Positions 54,682 to 63,850 of a DNA stretch of 64,000 nucleotides are shown piece by piece. Below the pieces are notes generated by a model that was not told where the DNA came from, made no database searches, and was given only the letters and a program-made list of their open reading frames with translations. Source of the DNA: Citrifermentans bremense. GTDB taxonomy: Bacteria; Desulfobacterota; Desulfuromonadia; Geobacterales; Geobacteraceae. The DNA is taken from contig NZ_AP023213.1 in NCBI RefSeq assembly GCF_014218275.1, positions 4,394,494 to 4,458,493 on the forward strand. Reading direction: 5' to 3'. Each line of letters starts with the position of its first letter. Position 1 is the stretch's first letter. Made by a program: the position numbers and the translations under genes.

Positions 54682-55554
54682 CTAGATGAGCTTGTATTCC
54701 TTCATGATGGCGGTCAGCTTGGCCAGGTTCGCCTCCATCAGCGGGGCCAGCGGCAGGCGGACTTCGGAGCTGCATTTGCCCATGAGGGAAACCGCGGCCT
54801 TGACCGGCACGGGGTTACTCTCGATGAACATCGCGTTGGAGATCTTCAGCAGGTAAAGGTGCAGCCTGCGCGCCTCTTCCATGTTGCCGGCGTTGAACGC
54901 GTCGACCAGGGAGGAGACTTCCTTCGGCATGATGTTGGCGGTAACGGAAATGACACCTTTGCCACCCGCGGCCATGATCGGGAGGGTGATGAAGTCGTCG
55001 CCGGAAAGGACGTCCAGCTTGTCCCCGCAAAGCGCCAGCACCTCGGAAGCCTGCTGTAGCGAACCGGTTGCCTCCTTGATGGCGACGATATTCGGGTGCA
55101 CTGAGAGCCTCGCCACCGTTTCCGGCAAGAGGTTCACACCGGTGCGGCCCGGTACGTTGTAAAGGATCTGGGGGAGCGCCACGGCGTCGGCAACCGCCTT
55201 GTAGTGCCGGAACAGCCCTTCCTGGGAAGGCTTGTTGTAGTAAGGGGTCACCAGGAGCGCGCCGTCCGCGCCGAGCTCCTTGGCGTGCTGGGTGATCTCG
55301 ATCGCCTCGTGGGTCGAGTTGGAGCCGGTGCCGGCGATGACCGGAACCCTCTTGTTTACCTGCTCGACCACGACCTGGATGACGCGGTCGTGCTCGACAT
55401 AGCTCAGGGTGGAAGACTCGCCGGTCGTGCCGCAGGGAACGATCGCGTCGGTACCGTTCTCTATCTGGAATTCCACAAGCTCGCGCAGTTTCTCTTCGTC
55501 CACCGCTCCGTTTATGAATGGGGTGACGATGGCTACGATGCTTCCTTGGAACAT
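54682..55554 (-). CDS. dapA: 4-hydroxy-tetrahydrodipicolinate synthase
   Basis: DapA condenses pyruvate and aspartate semialdehyde. The 290-residue TIM-barrel enzyme has Lys160 (Schiff base, IVAIKEATGS), Tyr132 (ILYNVPGR) and Thr43-Thr44 (GTTGES), so the active site is complete. It begins after GGAGGTAGCAC. It follows lysA by 116 nt on the minus strand and is transcribed before dapB. It is usually feedback-inhibited by lysine. Confidence 0.97.
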   Translation of the reverse strand: MFQGSIVAIVTPFINGAVDEEKLRELVEFQIENGTDAIVPCGTTGESSTLSYVEHDRVIQVVVEQVNKRVPVIAGTGSNSTHEAIEITQHAKELGADGALLVTPYYNKPSQEGLFRHYKAVADAVALPQILYNVPGRTGVNLLPETVARLSVHPNIVAIKEATGSLQQASEVLALCGDKLDVLSGDDFITLPIMAAGGKGVISVTANIMPKEVSSLVDAFNAGNMEEARRLHLYLLKISNAMFIESNPVPVKAAVSLMGKCSSEVRLPLAPLMEANLAKLTAIMKEYKLI

Positions 55555-55670
55555 GTGCTACCTCCTTGTATGACTGCTAATGGTTATCGAAAATTGTAAA
55601 AAGTCCCCGGCGCTACTGCTCTTTTGCCACGGCAGCACCAGCCGCTTGGAGCGCCGTGCGGCCCTGAGCC

Positions 55671-56924
55671 TCAAAGAAAGGACGGTACACGCTCGCCCCG
55701 GACCAGGTCCTCCAGCTTCTCCCGGTCGCGCACCACTTCGAACTTATCCCCGTCGACCATCACTTCGGCGGCGCGGGGGCGGCTGTTGTAGTTGCTGCTC
55801 ATGGTGAAGCCGTAGGCTCCGGCGGACATGAACGCAATCAGGTCGCCCTGGCGGAAGTTCGGGAATTCGCGCTCTTTCACCAGGAAATCGCCAGATTCGC
55901 AGATGGGACCGACGATATCGCCTTCGATCATGCCGTCCTGGTTACGGAAGACCGGCCTGACGCCGTGGAAGGAACCGTAGAGAGCCGGACGGGCCAGGTC
56001 GTTCATCCCTGCATCCACGATGACGAAGTTTTTTTCCTCGCCTTTTTTAGTGTAGAGGCATTTGCCGACCAAAATGCCGGCATTGCCTACTAGGTTCCTC
56101 CCTGGCTCGAAAATTAGGTGCAGCCCGAGATCCTTGGTCTCTTCCTGGATGGATGAGCCGTAATCCGCAGGCAGCGGTGGTGCTTCGTCGTCATACTGGA
56201 TGCCAAGACCGCCACCCAGGTCGAGATACTTGATGTCGATCCCCATCCCCCTCACGCCGTCCAGGAGCCGCTTCAGCTTCTTGATGGCGTCGACGAAGGG
56301 AGAGACCTTGGTGAGCTGGCTGCCGATATGGCAGTCGATGCCCAGAATCTCTATGTTGGCGAGCCCCTTGGCGCGCTGGTACTGCTCCAGGGCACGCTCG
56401 ATGTTAATGCCGAACTTTGCTTTTTTGAGGCCCGTGGTGATGTAGGGATGGGTTTGCGGATCGACGTCAGGGTTGACGCGGATGGCGATGCCCGCTTTAC
56501 GGCCGATACGTCCCGCGACTTCGCTGATGCGGTCCAGTTCCTGCTCGGACTCGATGTTGAACATCAGGATCCCGTTCTCAAGGGCGTAGGCGATCTCGTC
56601 GTCTCTTTTGCCGACGCCCGAGTAAACCACCTTCTTCGGATCCACCCCCGCGGCGAGAGCGCGGTACAGTTCCCCTCCCGAGACGATGTCGACCCCGCCA
56701 CCAAGTTTGATGAAGGTCTTCAGCACCGCGAGGTTGGAATTGGCCTTTACAGAGTAGCAGATGGTGTGCGGGGCCTGGGCGAAGGCATCGTCCATGGCCC
56801 TGTAGTGTCTTTCCAGCGTCGCCTTCGAGTAGATATAGACGGGACTGCCGACGGCGGCGACGATATCCTTTATCGCGACGTCTTCTGCGAACAGCTCTTC
56901 ACCTTTGTATTGGAAATGATGCAT
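55671..56924 (-). CDS. lysA: Diaminopimelate decarboxylase
   Basis: LysA makes L-lysine from meso-diaminopimelate. The 417-residue PLP enzyme of fold type III (alanine racemase-like) has Lys60 in CYSVKANSN, the glycine-rich HIGSQL and DLGGGLGI regions, and the C-terminal CESGDFL and AYGFTMSSNYNSR motifs. It is the first gene of the lysine operon, with GGGGGA near the start and a promoter 60-90 nt upstream. Confidence 0.97.
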   Translation of the reverse strand: MHHFQYKGEELFAEDVAIKDIVAAVGSPVYIYSKATLERHYRAMDDAFAQAPHTICYSVKANSNLAVLKTFIKLGGGVDIVSGGELYRALAAGVDPKKVVYSGVGKRDDEIAYALENGILMFNIESEQELDRISEVAGRIGRKAGIAIRVNPDVDPQTHPYITTGLKKAKFGINIERALEQYQRAKGLANIEILGIDCHIGSQLTKVSPFVDAIKKLKRLLDGVRGMGIDIKYLDLGGGLGIQYDDEAPPLPADYGSSIQEETKDLGLHLIFEPGRNLVGNAGILVGKCLYTKKGEEKNFVIVDAGMNDLARPALYGSFHGVRPVFRNQDGMIEGDIVGPICESGDFLVKEREFPNFRQGDLIAFMSAGAYGFTMSSNYNSRPRAAEVMVDGDKFEVVRDREKLEDLVRGERVPSFL

Positions 56925-57494
56925 GTTCTGTCCCCCTTAGATCCTTTTCAAAATCTACGGCGTAAACAAAAAAAGTTTTTATTTCTAACATACAAAAGAT
57001 GCAGTTGTCAAAATTATTGCTCCCGGAAGGGTTGAAGGATTCCGGGGTTCACGCAGAGCTTTCCGTTAGGCGAGGGAATAAGAATACTAAGGAAACACCT
57101 TTTTACTATGCCGAAATAACATCTGTGATTTGTGCAATAACTCTAATACAAATCACTACTCGTACAGGAGCGACTTCTCCCGGTTAAAAATTAAAACAGA
57201 CTAAGCCACAGTTCACTCGGACCATTCGCTCCGAAGGTGATCCAAACACGTCACTCACTGCCGCTCAGACTCACCTGCCAGATGATACCGACCTTGCTCG
57301 ACGACAGGTCGAGTCAAAAGAGCAGGAAAGTCTTCCGATCGCCTCACCGAGGCAAATTGCACAAAAATTAGGCTTTAAAAAAGGGGTCAAAAATCGCCGA
57401 ACACAAACGAGCGCAACCGTCGCCCTGGCTTTTATCTTTTCGCCCTCTTACGGCCCTTTTTTGCTCATTAAATAAAACATTGGCAAATACTAAT
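56925..57494. other. Long AT-rich gap between rsmG and lysA
   Basis: This 570-bp region is AT-rich. It has a promoter for lysA (56983-57011), and I find no gene in it. A 62-codon frame (56999-57187) has no ribosome site or recognisable content. In many bacteria parA-parB follow rsmG; they are not here. Confidence 0.6.
56983..57011 (-). promoter_or_regulatory. Sigma-70-type promoter of the lysine operon
   Basis: On the minus strand TTGACA (57011-57006), 17-bp spacer, TTAGAA (56988-56983). Confidence 0.55.
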
Positions 57495-58148
57495 TCATTT
57501 TTTACCAATTACAACCAGCGATCTGGCGTCGCCGGTACCGGGAAGGGTAAAATCGATGACTTCGAGCACGCGGGCGCCGAGAGCGTCGAGTTTCGCCGAG
57601 GCTGCTTCCACCTCTTCGGTGGCGTTGCGACCCTTCATGGCCACGATCCGTCCCTCCGGTTTAAGAACCAGCAGTGCCATGGCGACGAAGGAAGGAATGT
57701 CGGAGAACGCCCTGGAGACGACCCAGTCGAAGCTGGCGGCATACTCCTGCGCCAGCGTCTCCGCACGTACATGCAGCGCGTTGAAGCCTGTGAGGTTCAG
57801 AAGCCGCACCGCCTGCTTTTGAAAACTGATCTTCTTGACCACTGCATCCACAGAAACCATATCCAGATCCGGCTGCACGATCTTCACCGGGATACAGGGA
57901 AAGCCGCCGCCCGAACCGATGTCCAGCAGACGCCCGGAGCCGCGCACCGCCTTCAGGAGGCTCAGGGAATCAACCAGGTGCTTGAGCGCGATGTCCTCGT
58001 CCCCTGTAATAGCCGTCAGGTTGATCTTCCGATTCCACTTTTTCAGCTCCTCGGCGAAGAGGTTCAGGCTCTCCAACTGCGCCGCGTCGAGCTTCACCCC
58101 AAGCTCAGCCGCACCCTTTTTCAGGAGGTCTTTCGCACTCTGTATCAT
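57495..58148 (-). CDS. rsmG: 16S rRNA (guanine527-N7)-methyltransferase
   Basis: RsmG (GidB) methylates G527 in 16S rRNA, and its loss gives low-level streptomycin resistance. The 217-residue protein has the SAM-binding LLDIGSGGGFPCIPVKIV region, VSVDAVVKK and the WVVSRAFSD segment. The start overlaps the mnmG stop by 4 nt (ATGA), so it is translated with that gene. It belongs to the origin-proximal block. Confidence 0.96.
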   Translation of the reverse strand: MIQSAKDLLKKGAAELGVKLDAAQLESLNLFAEELKKWNRKINLTAITGDEDIALKHLVDSLSLLKAVRGSGRLLDIGSGGGFPCIPVKIVQPDLDMVSVDAVVKKISFQKQAVRLLNLTGFNALHVRAETLAQEYAASFDWVVSRAFSDIPSFVAMALLVLKPEGRIVAMKGRNATEEVEAASAKLDALGARVLEVIDFTLPGTGDARSLVVIGKK

Positions 58149-60019
58149 CTGCCATACCTCGCTTTCAGCGCGATGGAGAGGATCGTTATACCGGCCGGCG
58201 TCACACCCGGGATGCGGGATGCCTGTCCCAGCGTGTCCGGCCGGAAGCGGACCAGCTTCTCGCGCACCTCGGCGGAGAGGCTGGGAACGGTGCTGTAGTC
58301 CATGTCCGGAGGGATCGTGGTGCTCTCCAGTTTTGCAGCGCGCGCGACCTGCTCCAACTGACGCTCGATGTATCCCTTGTACTTGATCTGGATCTCCAGC
58401 TGTTCGCGCACCGTTTCCGGCAGCTCCATGATCTCCGGGTAAATCCGGGAAAGGTCGCAGCAGGTGAAGTCAGGGCGACGCAGCAGCTGCTCGTAGCTGA
58501 TCGCGTTCTGGATACCGACCAGATCCCATTCCTGCAAAAGCTCCTCGCCTGCCGCCGACGGGGTCAACCTTTCCCTGGAAAGCCGTTCCAGTTCGAAGTC
58601 GATCAACTCCTTCTTGGCCAGGAAGGATTGGTACAGGCTTTCCGGAACAAGCCCGATTTCGTGCCCCTTCTCCCGCAGCCTGAGGTCCGCGTTGTCCTCG
58701 CGCAGTAGCAGGCGGTATTCGGCGCGGGAAGTGAACATGCGGTACGGCTCCTTTGTGCCGAGCGTCACCAGGTCGTCGATCATGACGCCTATGTAGGCTT
58801 CGCTCCTCCCCAGAACCAACGGTTCCCTCCCCTGCACCCTGAGCGCCGCGTTGATTCCGGCCATCAATCCCTGTGCAGCCGCTTCCTCGTACCCAGAGGT
58901 GCCGTTGATCTGCCCGGCATTGTACAGGTTGCGGACCAGCTTCGTCTCCAGCGAGGCGTGCAGCTGGATCGGGTTGACGTAGTCGTACTCAATAGCATAG
59001 GCCGGGCGCATGATCTCCACCCGCTCCAGCCCCTCGATGCTGCGGTAAAAGGCCCACTGGATGTCGATGGGAAGGGAGGTGGACATGCCGCTGGGGTACA
59101 CCTCGACAGTCTCGCGCCCTTCCGGCTCGATGAAGGTCTGGTGCCGGTCCTTCTCCGGGAAGCGGACCACCTTGTCCTCAATGGAAGGGCAGTACCTCGG
59201 GCCTATCCCCTCGATGATACCGGCGTACAACGGTGAGCGATCCAGCCCAGAGCGGATGATGTCGTGGGATTTGGGATTGGTGTAGGCAACGTGGCAGGGA
59301 ACCTGCGGCTGTTCGATCCGTTCTGTCGAGAAGGAGAACGGGATCGGGTTCTCGTCACCGTGCTGAGCCTCAAGTCTGTCGAAGTCGATGGTCCTGCCGT
59401 CCAAGCGGGCGGGAGTGCCGGTCTTCAGCCTCCCCACCTCGAAGCCCACGTCCTTGAGTCCGTCCGAGAGGCCGATGGAGGGAAGGTCCCCTGCCCTGCC
59501 GCCGGGGTAATTGACAAGGCCGATATGGATAAGGCCGCGCATGAAAGTGCCGGTAGTGAGGACGACAGTCTTGCCCAGAAACCTCACACCGCCCTTAGTA
59601 TCCACCCCTGCAACGGATCCTTCTTCCAGGTACAGATTGGTAACCTCGACCTGCTTCAGATCCAGGTTATCCTGCTGCTCCATGACGTGCTTCATGCGCA
59701 GGCGGTACAACTGCTTGTCTGCCTGCGCGCGGGAGGCGCGCACCGCCGGGCCCTTTTTGGTGTTGAGCACGCGGAACTGGATTCCTGTTGCATCGATGTT
59801 CCGCCCCATCTCCCCGCCAAGCGCGTCAATCTCCTTGACCAGGTGTCCCTTCGCCAAACCGCCGATGGCAGGGTTGCAGGACATGAGCGCGATGGCGTCC
59901 AGGTTGATGGTGAGCATAAGGGTGGGACGTCCCATGCGGGCGGCGGCGAGAGCAGCCTCACACCCGGCATGACCGGCACCGACCACAATTACGTCATATG
60001 TCTTATCGTAAACTATCAA
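58145..60019 (-). CDS. mnmG: tRNA uridine 5-carboxymethylaminomethyl modification enzyme MnmG
   Basis: MnmG (GidA) with MnmE forms the complex that modifies U34 of certain tRNAs. The 624-residue FAD protein has VVGAGHAGCEAALAA (about 12-26), CNPAIGGLAKGHLV, the PRYCPSIEDK motif, and the C-terminal helical domain that binds MnmE. The start is a TTG codon at 60019 with GGAG 6 nt upstream. It lies 247 nt downstream of mnmE, and the gap contains the two parS sites. Confidence 0.97.
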   Translation of the reverse strand: MIVYDKTYDVIVVGAGHAGCEAALAAARMGRPTLMLTINLDAIALMSCNPAIGGLAKGHLVKEIDALGGEMGRNIDATGIQFRVLNTKKGPAVRASRAQADKQLYRLRMKHVMEQQDNLDLKQVEVTNLYLEEGSVAGVDTKGGVRFLGKTVVLTTGTFMRGLIHIGLVNYPGGRAGDLPSIGLSDGLKDVGFEVGRLKTGTPARLDGRTIDFDRLEAQHGDENPIPFSFSTERIEQPQVPCHVAYTNPKSHDIIRSGLDRSPLYAGIIEGIGPRYCPSIEDKVVRFPEKDRHQTFIEPEGRETVEVYPSGMSTSLPIDIQWAFYRSIEGLERVEIMRPAYAIEYDYVNPIQLHASLETKLVRNLYNAGQINGTSGYEEAAAQGLMAGINAALRVQGREPLVLGRSEAYIGVMIDDLVTLGTKEPYRMFTSRAEYRLLLREDNADLRLREKGHEIGLVPESLYQSFLAKKELIDFELERLSRERLTPSAAGEELLQEWDLVGIQNAISYEQLLRRPDFTCCDLSRIYPEIMELPETVREQLEIQIKYKGYIERQLEQVARAAKLESTTIPPDMDYSTVPSLSAEVREKLVRFRPDTLGQASRIPGVTPAGITILSIALKARYGR

Positions 60020-60050
60020 ACCTTACTCCATTGATACCTGAGACTTATTT

Positions 60051-60082
60051 ACCGCAGAGGACACTGAGGTCACAGAGGGGTT
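60051..60082. repeat. Dispersed ccgcagagga-type repeat arm
   Basis: Accgcagaggacactgaggt continues as cacagagggg, like the left arm of the element at 52321-52424. No partner arm is visible here. Confidence 0.6.
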
Positions 60083-60092
60083 AAAACCGGAG

Positions 60093-60108
60093 TGTTCCAC
60101 GTGGAACA
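60093..60108. other. parS-like site 1
   Basis: TGTTCCACGTGGAACA is a perfect 16-bp palindrome that matches the ParB-binding parS consensus (TGTTTCACGTGAAACA) at 14 of 16 positions, the two changes being symmetrical. Confidence 0.75.
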
Positions 60109-60204
60109 TCAAACCTGGAGAACCAACCAGCGCATCTTCAGACTACGTAGCCCAAGTTGTCGGTCCGTCCGGAAGTTATAACAAGAACAAGCCGTTTGCA
60201 GCCA

Positions 60205-60220
60205 TGTTTCACGTGAAACA
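60205..60220. other. parS site 2 (exact consensus)
   Basis: TGTTTCACGTGAAACA is identical to the parS consensus of Bacillus and many other bacteria. It lies 112 bp from site 1, between mnmG and mnmE. Confidence 0.9.
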
Positions 60221-60266
60221 ACAGAGGAATCATGAGCCAAACCGGGATGTTATACAATATACAAAA

Positions 60267-61634
60267 CTACTTGCCTATACAGAAGCTGGAGAAGATCCGG
60301 TCCAGCACGTCATCCACAGTGGTCTCTCCGGTAACCTCCCCTACCGCGTCCAGTGCATCTCGCAGATCCACAGGGAGCAACTCCATATTCACCCCTGCCT
60401 CCAAATTCTCTACGAAAGATTGCAGCGACTCCCTCGCCTTTAACAATGCATCGCGATGCCGCGCCTTGGAGAGTGCGACGAACTCGCGGCCGTCTATGGC
60501 GTGCCCATGCATGAAAGCGTTGGTGATGGCATCTCGCAGTTGAGGAACGCCCTCCCCGGTAAGGGTGGAGATAGCAACCGCAGGAGCGGTGCATTCAGCA
60601 GGAAGTTCCACAGCCAGCGGTAAGTCGGACTTGTTGCGCACCATGATGCAGCTCTTCGATCCGATAGCCTGCAGTATGACGGCGTCATCCTCTCCAAAAG
60701 AGGAAGATCCATCGATGACGAAGAGCACCAGGTCGGCTTTGGGAATGCGGTCTAGCGAAAGCCGCACGCCTTCCTGCTCTACCTGGTCTTCCGACTCGCG
60801 GATCCCGGCAGTGTCCAGTAGCTTTACCGGGAGGCCGTTGATGTTGACGACCTCCTCGATCAGATCCCTGGTGGTGCCGGGAACTGAAGTGACTATGGCG
60901 CGCTTCTCCTTCAGGAGAGTGTTGAGCAGACTCGACTTTCCGACGTTGGGCTTCCCGGCGATAACCACGGATACCCCGTCGCGGAGCACCCTTCCCTCGT
61001 CAAACCCTGCTATCAGTGCGTCCAGTTCGGAAAGCGCGGGAGACACTTTACCCAGAACGTCGGTCTCTACCGCTACATTCACGTCGTCCTCGGGGAAATC
61101 AATCAGTGCCTCGACGTAAGCCAGAGCATAGACGATTCCCTCTTTCACAGTCGATATGCGCCGTGACAAGAGTCCTTCGCGCTGGTGCTGGGCCAGGGCC
61201 AAAGAGGCGTCGGTGCGGCTGGAGATGACGTCCATGACGGCTTCTGCCTGCACCAGGTCGATACGCCCGTTGAGGAAGGCGCGCTTGGTGAACTCGCCTG
61301 GGTGTGCCGGCCGCGCGCCTTGGGAAATGACCAGCGACAGGATACGGGAGACCACCAGGGTGCCGCCATGGCACTGTATCTCGACCACATCCTCGCGGGT
61401 GTATGAGTTCGGGCTCTTCATGTAGACAGCCATGGCCTCGTCCACGAGGTCGCCGGTTTCTGGCTGCACCACTTCGCCATAAGAAAAACGGTGGCTTTTT
61501 AGGCCACCGTTCGATTTAGGATTGAAGATGCTTCGAGCGATCTGGAGGGATGCGGGGCCGCTGATCCTGACGATCCCTATGCCACCTTCCCCTACCGGAG
61601 TGCTGATTGCTGCGATTGTGTCGCGGACATACAT
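60267..61634 (-). CDS. mnmE: tRNA modification GTPase MnmE
   Basis: MnmE (TrmE) works with MnmG in U34 modification of tRNA. The 455-residue protein has the N-terminal tetrahydrofolate-binding domain (about 1-118), a helical domain and an inserted GTPase domain with GKPNVGKSSLLN, DTAGIRE and NKSD. It ends with the family signature CIGK, whose Cys is needed for activity. It lies 19 nt downstream of yidC. Confidence 0.97.
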   Translation of the reverse strand: MYVRDTIAAISTPVGEGGIGIVRISGPASLQIARSIFNPKSNGGLKSHRFSYGEVVQPETGDLVDEAMAVYMKSPNSYTREDVVEIQCHGGTLVVSRILSLVISQGARPAHPGEFTKRAFLNGRIDLVQAEAVMDVISSRTDASLALAQHQREGLLSRRISTVKEGIVYALAYVEALIDFPEDDVNVAVETDVLGKVSPALSELDALIAGFDEGRVLRDGVSVVIAGKPNVGKSSLLNTLLKEKRAIVTSVPGTTRDLIEEVVNINGLPVKLLDTAGIRESEDQVEQEGVRLSLDRIPKADLVLFVIDGSSSFGEDDAVILQAIGSKSCIMVRNKSDLPLAVELPAECTAPAVAISTLTGEGVPQLRDAITNAFMHGHAIDGREFVALSKARHRDALLKARESLQSFVENLEAGVNMELLPVDLRDALDAVGEVTGETTVDDVLDRIFSSFCIGK

Positions 61635-61653
61635 TTGCTGTACCTGCTGCCGG

Positions 61654-63267
61654 TTAGTCTGCTACGGCTTTGTTGATATACATCTGCTGCGCGATGGTCA
61701 GCACGTTGTTCACCAGCCAGTAGATAACGAGGCCGGACGGGAAGTTCAGGAACATGAAAGTGAAGACGATCGGGAGCATGAGCATCATCTTCGCCTGGAC
61801 CGGATCCATGTTGGTCGGAGTCATCTTCTGCTGGATGAACATGGTGGCACCCATGATGATCGGGGTCACGTAGTACGGGTCCTTGGCGGAAAGATCCGTG
61901 ATCCAGAGGTAGAACGGAGCGTGGCGCAGTTCGATGGAATACATCAGCGCGCGATAGAGCCCGAAGAAAACCGGAATTTGCACCAGCATCGGCAGGCAGC
62001 CGCCGAGCGGGTTGACCTTGTGGGTCTTGTACAGTTCCATCACGGCGCGGTTCATGGCGTCGCGGTCGTTCTTGTACTTCTCCTTCAGCTCGGTCATCTT
62101 GGGCTGCAGCTTCTGCATGTCCTTCATGGACTTGTAGCTCTTGTGGGTGAGCGGGAAAAAGACCAGCTTCAGTATGAAGGTGATGATGATGATAGCGATA
62201 CCGTAGTTGCCGGTGTACTTGTAGAGGAACTTCAACGAATGAATCAGCGGCTTCGCAATCGGTCCGAACCAGCCGTAATCGATGACCTCTTCGAGACGGT
62301 TCCCCTGTACCTTCAGGATGTCCAGATCCTTCGGACCGTAGTAGATGGCGTAGTTTACTGCAGAGCTTTGCCCGGGAGCCACGCTGACAGTGGGGGAAAC
62401 GACGTCGCGCTGAAGGGCGTCATTGGTCGGGCGAGAGATGCGGACCTGGCTTATGCTCCCCTTCTCGGCAATGATCCCATCCATGAAGTACTTGTCGGCA
62501 AAAGCGGACCAGGCGACGTCCTTGCTGTACTGAACCGGGTTTTTCTGCACGTCGTCAAGTTTGTCTACTTTGACCTTCCCTTCGATCAGAGTAGACGGGG
62601 CATGAACTTCGTACCGCCCCTCTTTCTTCGCATCTACTACACGAGAAGTCTGTAGCAGGTGCATCGCTCCGGTCAAAGCCACATTGCCTGCGTTGTGCAC
62701 TTCCTCGGTAAGACCGATGCGGTAAGCATCGCCGGAGAAGGTGTAGACCTTGCGGAAGGTGATCCCCTGGGGCGAGCTGGTGGCGAACTCAAGCGTCCCC
62801 TTGCCGCCGTCGGTGACCTTCAGTTCACCGGTGCTTGCAGTGTAAAGGGCGTTGGGGGAGATGCCGAATTCCCTGGAGTCGCTGAGAAGAGCATAGCGGT
62901 TGGGGGCGGTCTCGTTGACCAGCACGACATCCTTCCCCTGGGGCCCTGCGGTCTCCTTGTACTTCTTGAGGACGAACTTCTTCAGGCCGCCACCCTGCGT
63001 GGAGAAGACAGCGGTGTAAAGATCGGTATCTACGGTGACGTCCTTGGCAACGGCTGCGGCCTGACCTGCCTGGGGTGCCGGCACGGATACGGGCGCTGTG
63101 CCTGCGGTCGGTGCCGCTACTGCGGTGGGCGCAGGCGCCGAGGCGGAAGTCATGGCGGCCTGCTTGGCCCCGGGGACCGGTACGGGCTTGGGCGTCGGGA
63201 AGATGAAAGAGTAAGCGTAGAGGACCCCAATGGAGAGCACTACCGCTATGATGAGACGTTTTTCCAT
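61654..63267 (-). CDS. yidC: Membrane protein insertase YidC
   Basis: YidC inserts inner-membrane proteins, alone or with SecYEG. The 537-residue protein has an N-terminal membrane helix (about 5-22), a large periplasmic domain with a beta-supersandwich (about 70-320) that follows a Pro/Ala-rich linker, and the five-helix core (about 345-530), with the hydrophilic groove residue in KLVFFPLTHKS. AGGAGA precedes the start. jag is not found between it and mnmE. Confidence 0.97.
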   Translation of the reverse strand: MEKRLIIAVVLSIGVLYAYSFIFPTPKPVPVPGAKQAAMTSASAPAPTAVAAPTAGTAPVSVPAPQAGQAAAVAKDVTVDTDLYTAVFSTQGGGLKKFVLKKYKETAGPQGKDVVLVNETAPNRYALLSDSREFGISPNALYTASTGELKVTDGGKGTLEFATSSPQGITFRKVYTFSGDAYRIGLTEEVHNAGNVALTGAMHLLQTSRVVDAKKEGRYEVHAPSTLIEGKVKVDKLDDVQKNPVQYSKDVAWSAFADKYFMDGIIAEKGSISQVRISRPTNDALQRDVVSPTVSVAPGQSSAVNYAIYYGPKDLDILKVQGNRLEEVIDYGWFGPIAKPLIHSLKFLYKYTGNYGIAIIIITFILKLVFFPLTHKSYKSMKDMQKLQPKMTELKEKYKNDRDAMNRAVMELYKTHKVNPLGGCLPMLVQIPVFFGLYRALMYSIELRHAPFYLWITDLSAKDPYYVTPIIMGATMFIQQKMTPTNMDPVQAKMMLMLPIVFTFMFLNFPSGLVIYWLVNNVLTIAQQMYINKAVAD

Positions 63268-63285
63268 GAAATTCTCCTGAAGAGA

Positions 63286-63498
63286 CTATTTAACCGGATC
63301 GTACCCGCCTGGATGGAACGGGTGGCACCTCAGTATGCGAGCGGCCGTCAGCCACAACCCCTTGACGGGACCGTACTTTTCCAATGCTTGTAAGGAGTAA
63401 TGCGAACAGGTAGGGTAAAAACGGCAGGAAGGGGCCTTGAGCGGAGAGATGAACCTCTGGTAGAAGACTACAAGGCCTATGAATATCTTCTTAAGCAT
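63286..63498 (-). CDS. yidD: Membrane protein insertion efficiency factor YidD
   Basis: This 70-residue protein has an N-terminal hydrophobic helix and the conserved core [20 protein letters not shown], with [11 protein letters not shown] at the end. YidD helps YidC-dependent insertion. The start at 63498 overlaps the end of rnpA by 8 nt; the longer frame from 63558 is a shadow of rnpA. It ends 18 nt upstream of yidC. Confidence 0.95.
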   Translation of the reverse strand: MLKKIFIGLVVFYQRFISPLKAPSCRFYPTCSHYSLQALEKYGPVKGLWLTAARILRCHPFHPGGYDPVK

Positions 63499-63841
63499 AC
63501 TTTTTTCGCAGCCGCCCGAAGGCGGCTGCGAGCTCTGTTGAGATCTGGTGAAAGTCAAGCACGTCCGCCCCTTTCTTGGCTACGATGTTGATATCGGCCG
63601 AGATGAAAAGAGACTTGTTCTGCCTGTAAAACTCCCGCAGTCTTCTCTTGATACTGTTTCGGACTACGGCGTTCCCTACCTTCTTGCTCACGGTAAACCC
63701 AACCCTGGTGCCCGACCCTTCGCGCAGTTTCAACAGCACAAGGAAATGCTGCGTGTGCAGCTTCGTTGCGCCTTCGTTGAACTGCAGGAACTCGGGACGC
63801 CTCAAGAGGCGTTCGGCCTTGGGAAAATTGGAGCTGGTCAA
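63491..63841 (-). CDS. rnpA: Ribonuclease P protein component
   Basis: RnpA binds the RNase P RNA and helps 5' maturation of tRNA. The 116-residue protein has the family motif with [13 protein letters not shown] (about 60-72) and [15 protein letters not shown]. The start is TTG 63841, 9 nt past the rpmH stop, with a poor ribosome site, so translational coupling with rpmH is likely. Confidence 0.95.
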   Translation of the reverse strand: MTSSNFPKAERLLRRPEFLQFNEGATKLHTQHFLVLLKLREGSGTRVGFTVSKKVGNAVVRNSIKRRLREFYRQNKSLFISADINIVAKKGADVLDFHQISTELAAAFGRLRKKYA

Positions 63842-63850
63842 ACAGGAAAA

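Noticed and set aside
56999..57187. 62-codon frame in the gap before lysA
   Set aside because: It overlaps the lysA promoter on the other strand, has no ribosome site and no recognisable protein features.
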